A stretch of DNA of 64,000 nt from Motacilla alba alba (Eukaryota; Chordata; Aves; Passeriformes; Motacillidae), in NCBI RefSeq assembly GCF_015832195.1, contig NC_052019.1:45697016-45761015 (forward strand), in the 5' to 3' direction. Below are positions 62,524-64,000 of the stretch, piece by piece. Both the position numbers and the translations under genes were made by a program. Below the pieces are notes generated by a model. That model was not told where the DNA came from. It did not search any database and saw only the letters and a list, made by a program, of their open reading frames with translations. Numbering within the stretch: the first letter of the stretch is position 1; each line of letters begins with the position of its first letter.

Positions 62524-62673
62524 GTTTTTTTTTTGGGGGGGGGGGGGTCTGGGGTTTTTTTGGTTTTGGTTTTTGTGGGGTTTTTTTGTTTTGGTTTTGG
62601 TTTTGGGTTTTTGGTGGGGGTTTTTTTGTTGGTTTTTTTTTTGGTTTGGTTTGGGTTTTTTTGGGGTTTTTTT
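62481..62673. repeat. T/G-only tract with G runs
   Basis: Over about 190 bases the plus strand is almost only T and G. It has a (TTTTG)n stretch at 62491-62525, a 13-base G run at 62535-62547, and then repeated blocks of four to five G separated by T-rich spacers (tttggttttggttttgggt). With at least five runs of three or more G, the plus strand could form G-quadruplexes and the minus strand C-rich structures. Open frames through it exist only because T/G sequence cannot contain a stop codon. Confidence 0.93.
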
Positions 62674-64000
62674 GCAATGTTATGTTAGCATATGATATGT
62701 GCATCAGGCAGGCTTCCTAAGCTTGCAGGTTTACCATTTCTTCCCATTAAACCCAGGTTGTAGATTCAGGGGTATTTGACAGTTACCTGGTTAGAAATTT
62801 GCTTGCCTTGCAAGAAACAGAAAATCCACCAGCTCTAACCTGTAACTACCTTTCCTGCCTAGTTCAACAGGGAGCCATGGGCCTGAGGTGTAGTGGGGCT
62901 GGGACAGCTCTGCTTCCTTTCCCCTCTATTAGCCTGTTCAGCATTTCAAAGGGACCAAAGCAAAGGGAGGGCATTCCTCCTTTTCAGCCAACACGTGAGG
63001 AGAAAGTGATAAACATCCTTCAGGGAGTTACAAATCAGGAGATGTGCCTTCCTTGTTCGAGGGAGAGCTCAGGGACCACTTCTTCCTGTGATGCCTCCCA
63101 GTGCTGATTTTAGCTCTGTGTTCTCCCCAGTCAGGGCTCTCCCTCCGCGGCTTGATTAAAAGCACACTTGAGCTTTCTGTTTGTCTCAGTAGAGCATCAT
63201 GGCAAGTGCAATTGTCACATTATACAACATGACAGCAATTAACACCTAGCTACAGCACTATGGCATCTAGGTCTTTCTCCACTGATGACCACAAATCACA
63301 GACAAGCATTTACACTATGAACACTATGAACAGGGTACAGTTTAATTATGTGGACAACATATGTAACAGATATGCAACGTAACAATTATGCTTTGTACAT
63401 AAACACTTTCCTTCTAAGGCTCTCCCTACATTTAAACCTCAGTAATGAATTTAGCCTTCTGAATCAGCTGTGATGGGAGAGTTTTGCTCTTTAGAGAGAA
63501 AATGAAGCACAGAAGTGACTTTTCAGAAGCGTCTTGGAAGCTCTGCCATTGACCCATTCACGCTTAATGAATAAAACCCATAAAGTTCACAGGTTTGGTA
63601 TGTAACCATAAACTGTGTTTGCACATGCCTGCTTCTGGGGCCTGACTGAAGCCCAACATCTATTCTGTTGATTCCTGTAATAAAGAATCAGCACTTTGAC
63701 CTTCAGAGATCATGCCATGACACAAGTTATAGGAAGCAAGTGATGAAATTTCCTGTCTTCTCAGTGTTGATTTGAACAGATGAGGGGTTCAGATAGGAAA
63801 TACATTGATTTGCTGTCCTTCCTAAGGAAGCTAGTGAAGAGCCCCATATGGAAATGCAAAGAATCTTCCTCTGGTTAGTTCCTCGTGCTGATCAGTGCTC
63901 ATATCTGACCTGTCCATATTCAAACCTTCATACAATAGTCATACAAGCATGCTGGAAAATTCATCTCTCTTCTTTAGACTGTCCTGGATAAGGGAGAGAG
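62674..64000. other. unique DNA, no gene recognised
   Basis: No gene or clear repeat. The segment 63130-63260 has a dense mix of short AT-rich words (tgattaaaagc, gcaattaacacc) that could suit homeodomain binding, but this is weak. A few words at 63490-63530 (aaaatgaagcacagaagtga) resemble part of MIR but are too short to call. Confidence 0.5.

Noticed and set aside
62477..62720. Several overlapping plus-strand open frames rich in Phe, Gly, Val and Trp, and a Lys/Pro-rich frame on the minus strand
   Set aside because: They translate a T/G-only tract, which cannot contain stop codons. Composition alone explains them.
63130..63260. Possible conserved non-coding element with homeodomain-like AT words
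   Set aside because: Such words are common in AT-rich DNA and conservation cannot be judged from one sequence.
63490..63530. MIR-like words (aaaatgaagcacagaagtga)
   Set aside because: Too short and lacking the ordered neighbouring blocks that support the copy at 22860-23045.
1..64000. Bacterial-style genes, CRISPR arrays, tRNA or rRNA genes, toxin or defence systems
   Set aside because: No operon-like gene packing, no regularly spaced repeats with unique spacers and no recognisable RNA gene were found. The window is vertebrate nuclear DNA.

Overview
The window looks like anonymous, gene-poor nuclear DNA from a bird, probably a passerine. The evidence is the repeats. Every clearly recognisable interspersed element is a fragment of a CR1 LINE, the dominant avian retrotransposon. 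Several copies have the 3' region typical of the CR1-J-like group common in passerines; that subfamily label rests on memory of the family, not on a search. There is one convincing relic of an ancient amniote MIR SINE. I see no Alu, B1 or L1 sequence, no bacterial operon structure, and few CpGs outside the CR1 copies. The DNA between repeats is AT-rich with stops in all frames.

Layout. 1-18 kb is mostly unique AT-rich DNA. It holds one CR1 fragment (2150-2425), a short tandem duplication (3036-3086), an A/C-rich tract (7525-7630), a hairpin (7699-7732) and a compact palindrome cluster (12216-12274). 18-27 kb holds a degenerate CR1 fragment (18029-18205), a 32-base T run (21031-21062) and the MIR relic (22860-23045). 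27-38 kb holds an internally deleted CR1 (26976-27515), a very old CR1/L3-like scrap (about 30803-30880) and two CR1 pieces (37166-37270 and 37645-38127). 39-48 kb holds two long CR1 copies (39577-40432 and 45963-47510); the second keeps much of the reverse transcriptase and C-terminal part of ORF2 in broken frames. 52.8-53.0 kb is a 10-bp-period minisatellite followed by a 17-bp direct repeat. 56.19 kb has a 19-bp tandem repeat and 60.74 kb a 21-bp tandem repeat. 61.5-62.7 kb has a CR1-J-like copy and a T/G tract with a 13-base G run.

I found no intact host gene, tRNA, rRNA, CRISPR array, CpG island or complete transposon. The longest open frames outside repeats are about what chance allows in this much DNA. 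A few (28750-29295, 43518-43727, 55192-55623, 20196-20405) are listed as findings to test, not as genes. All nine CR1 pieces and the MIR relic lie on the minus strand. That strand bias is the most coherent large-scale pattern I can see, and would fit an intron of a gene transcribed on the plus strand, but it is only a hint.
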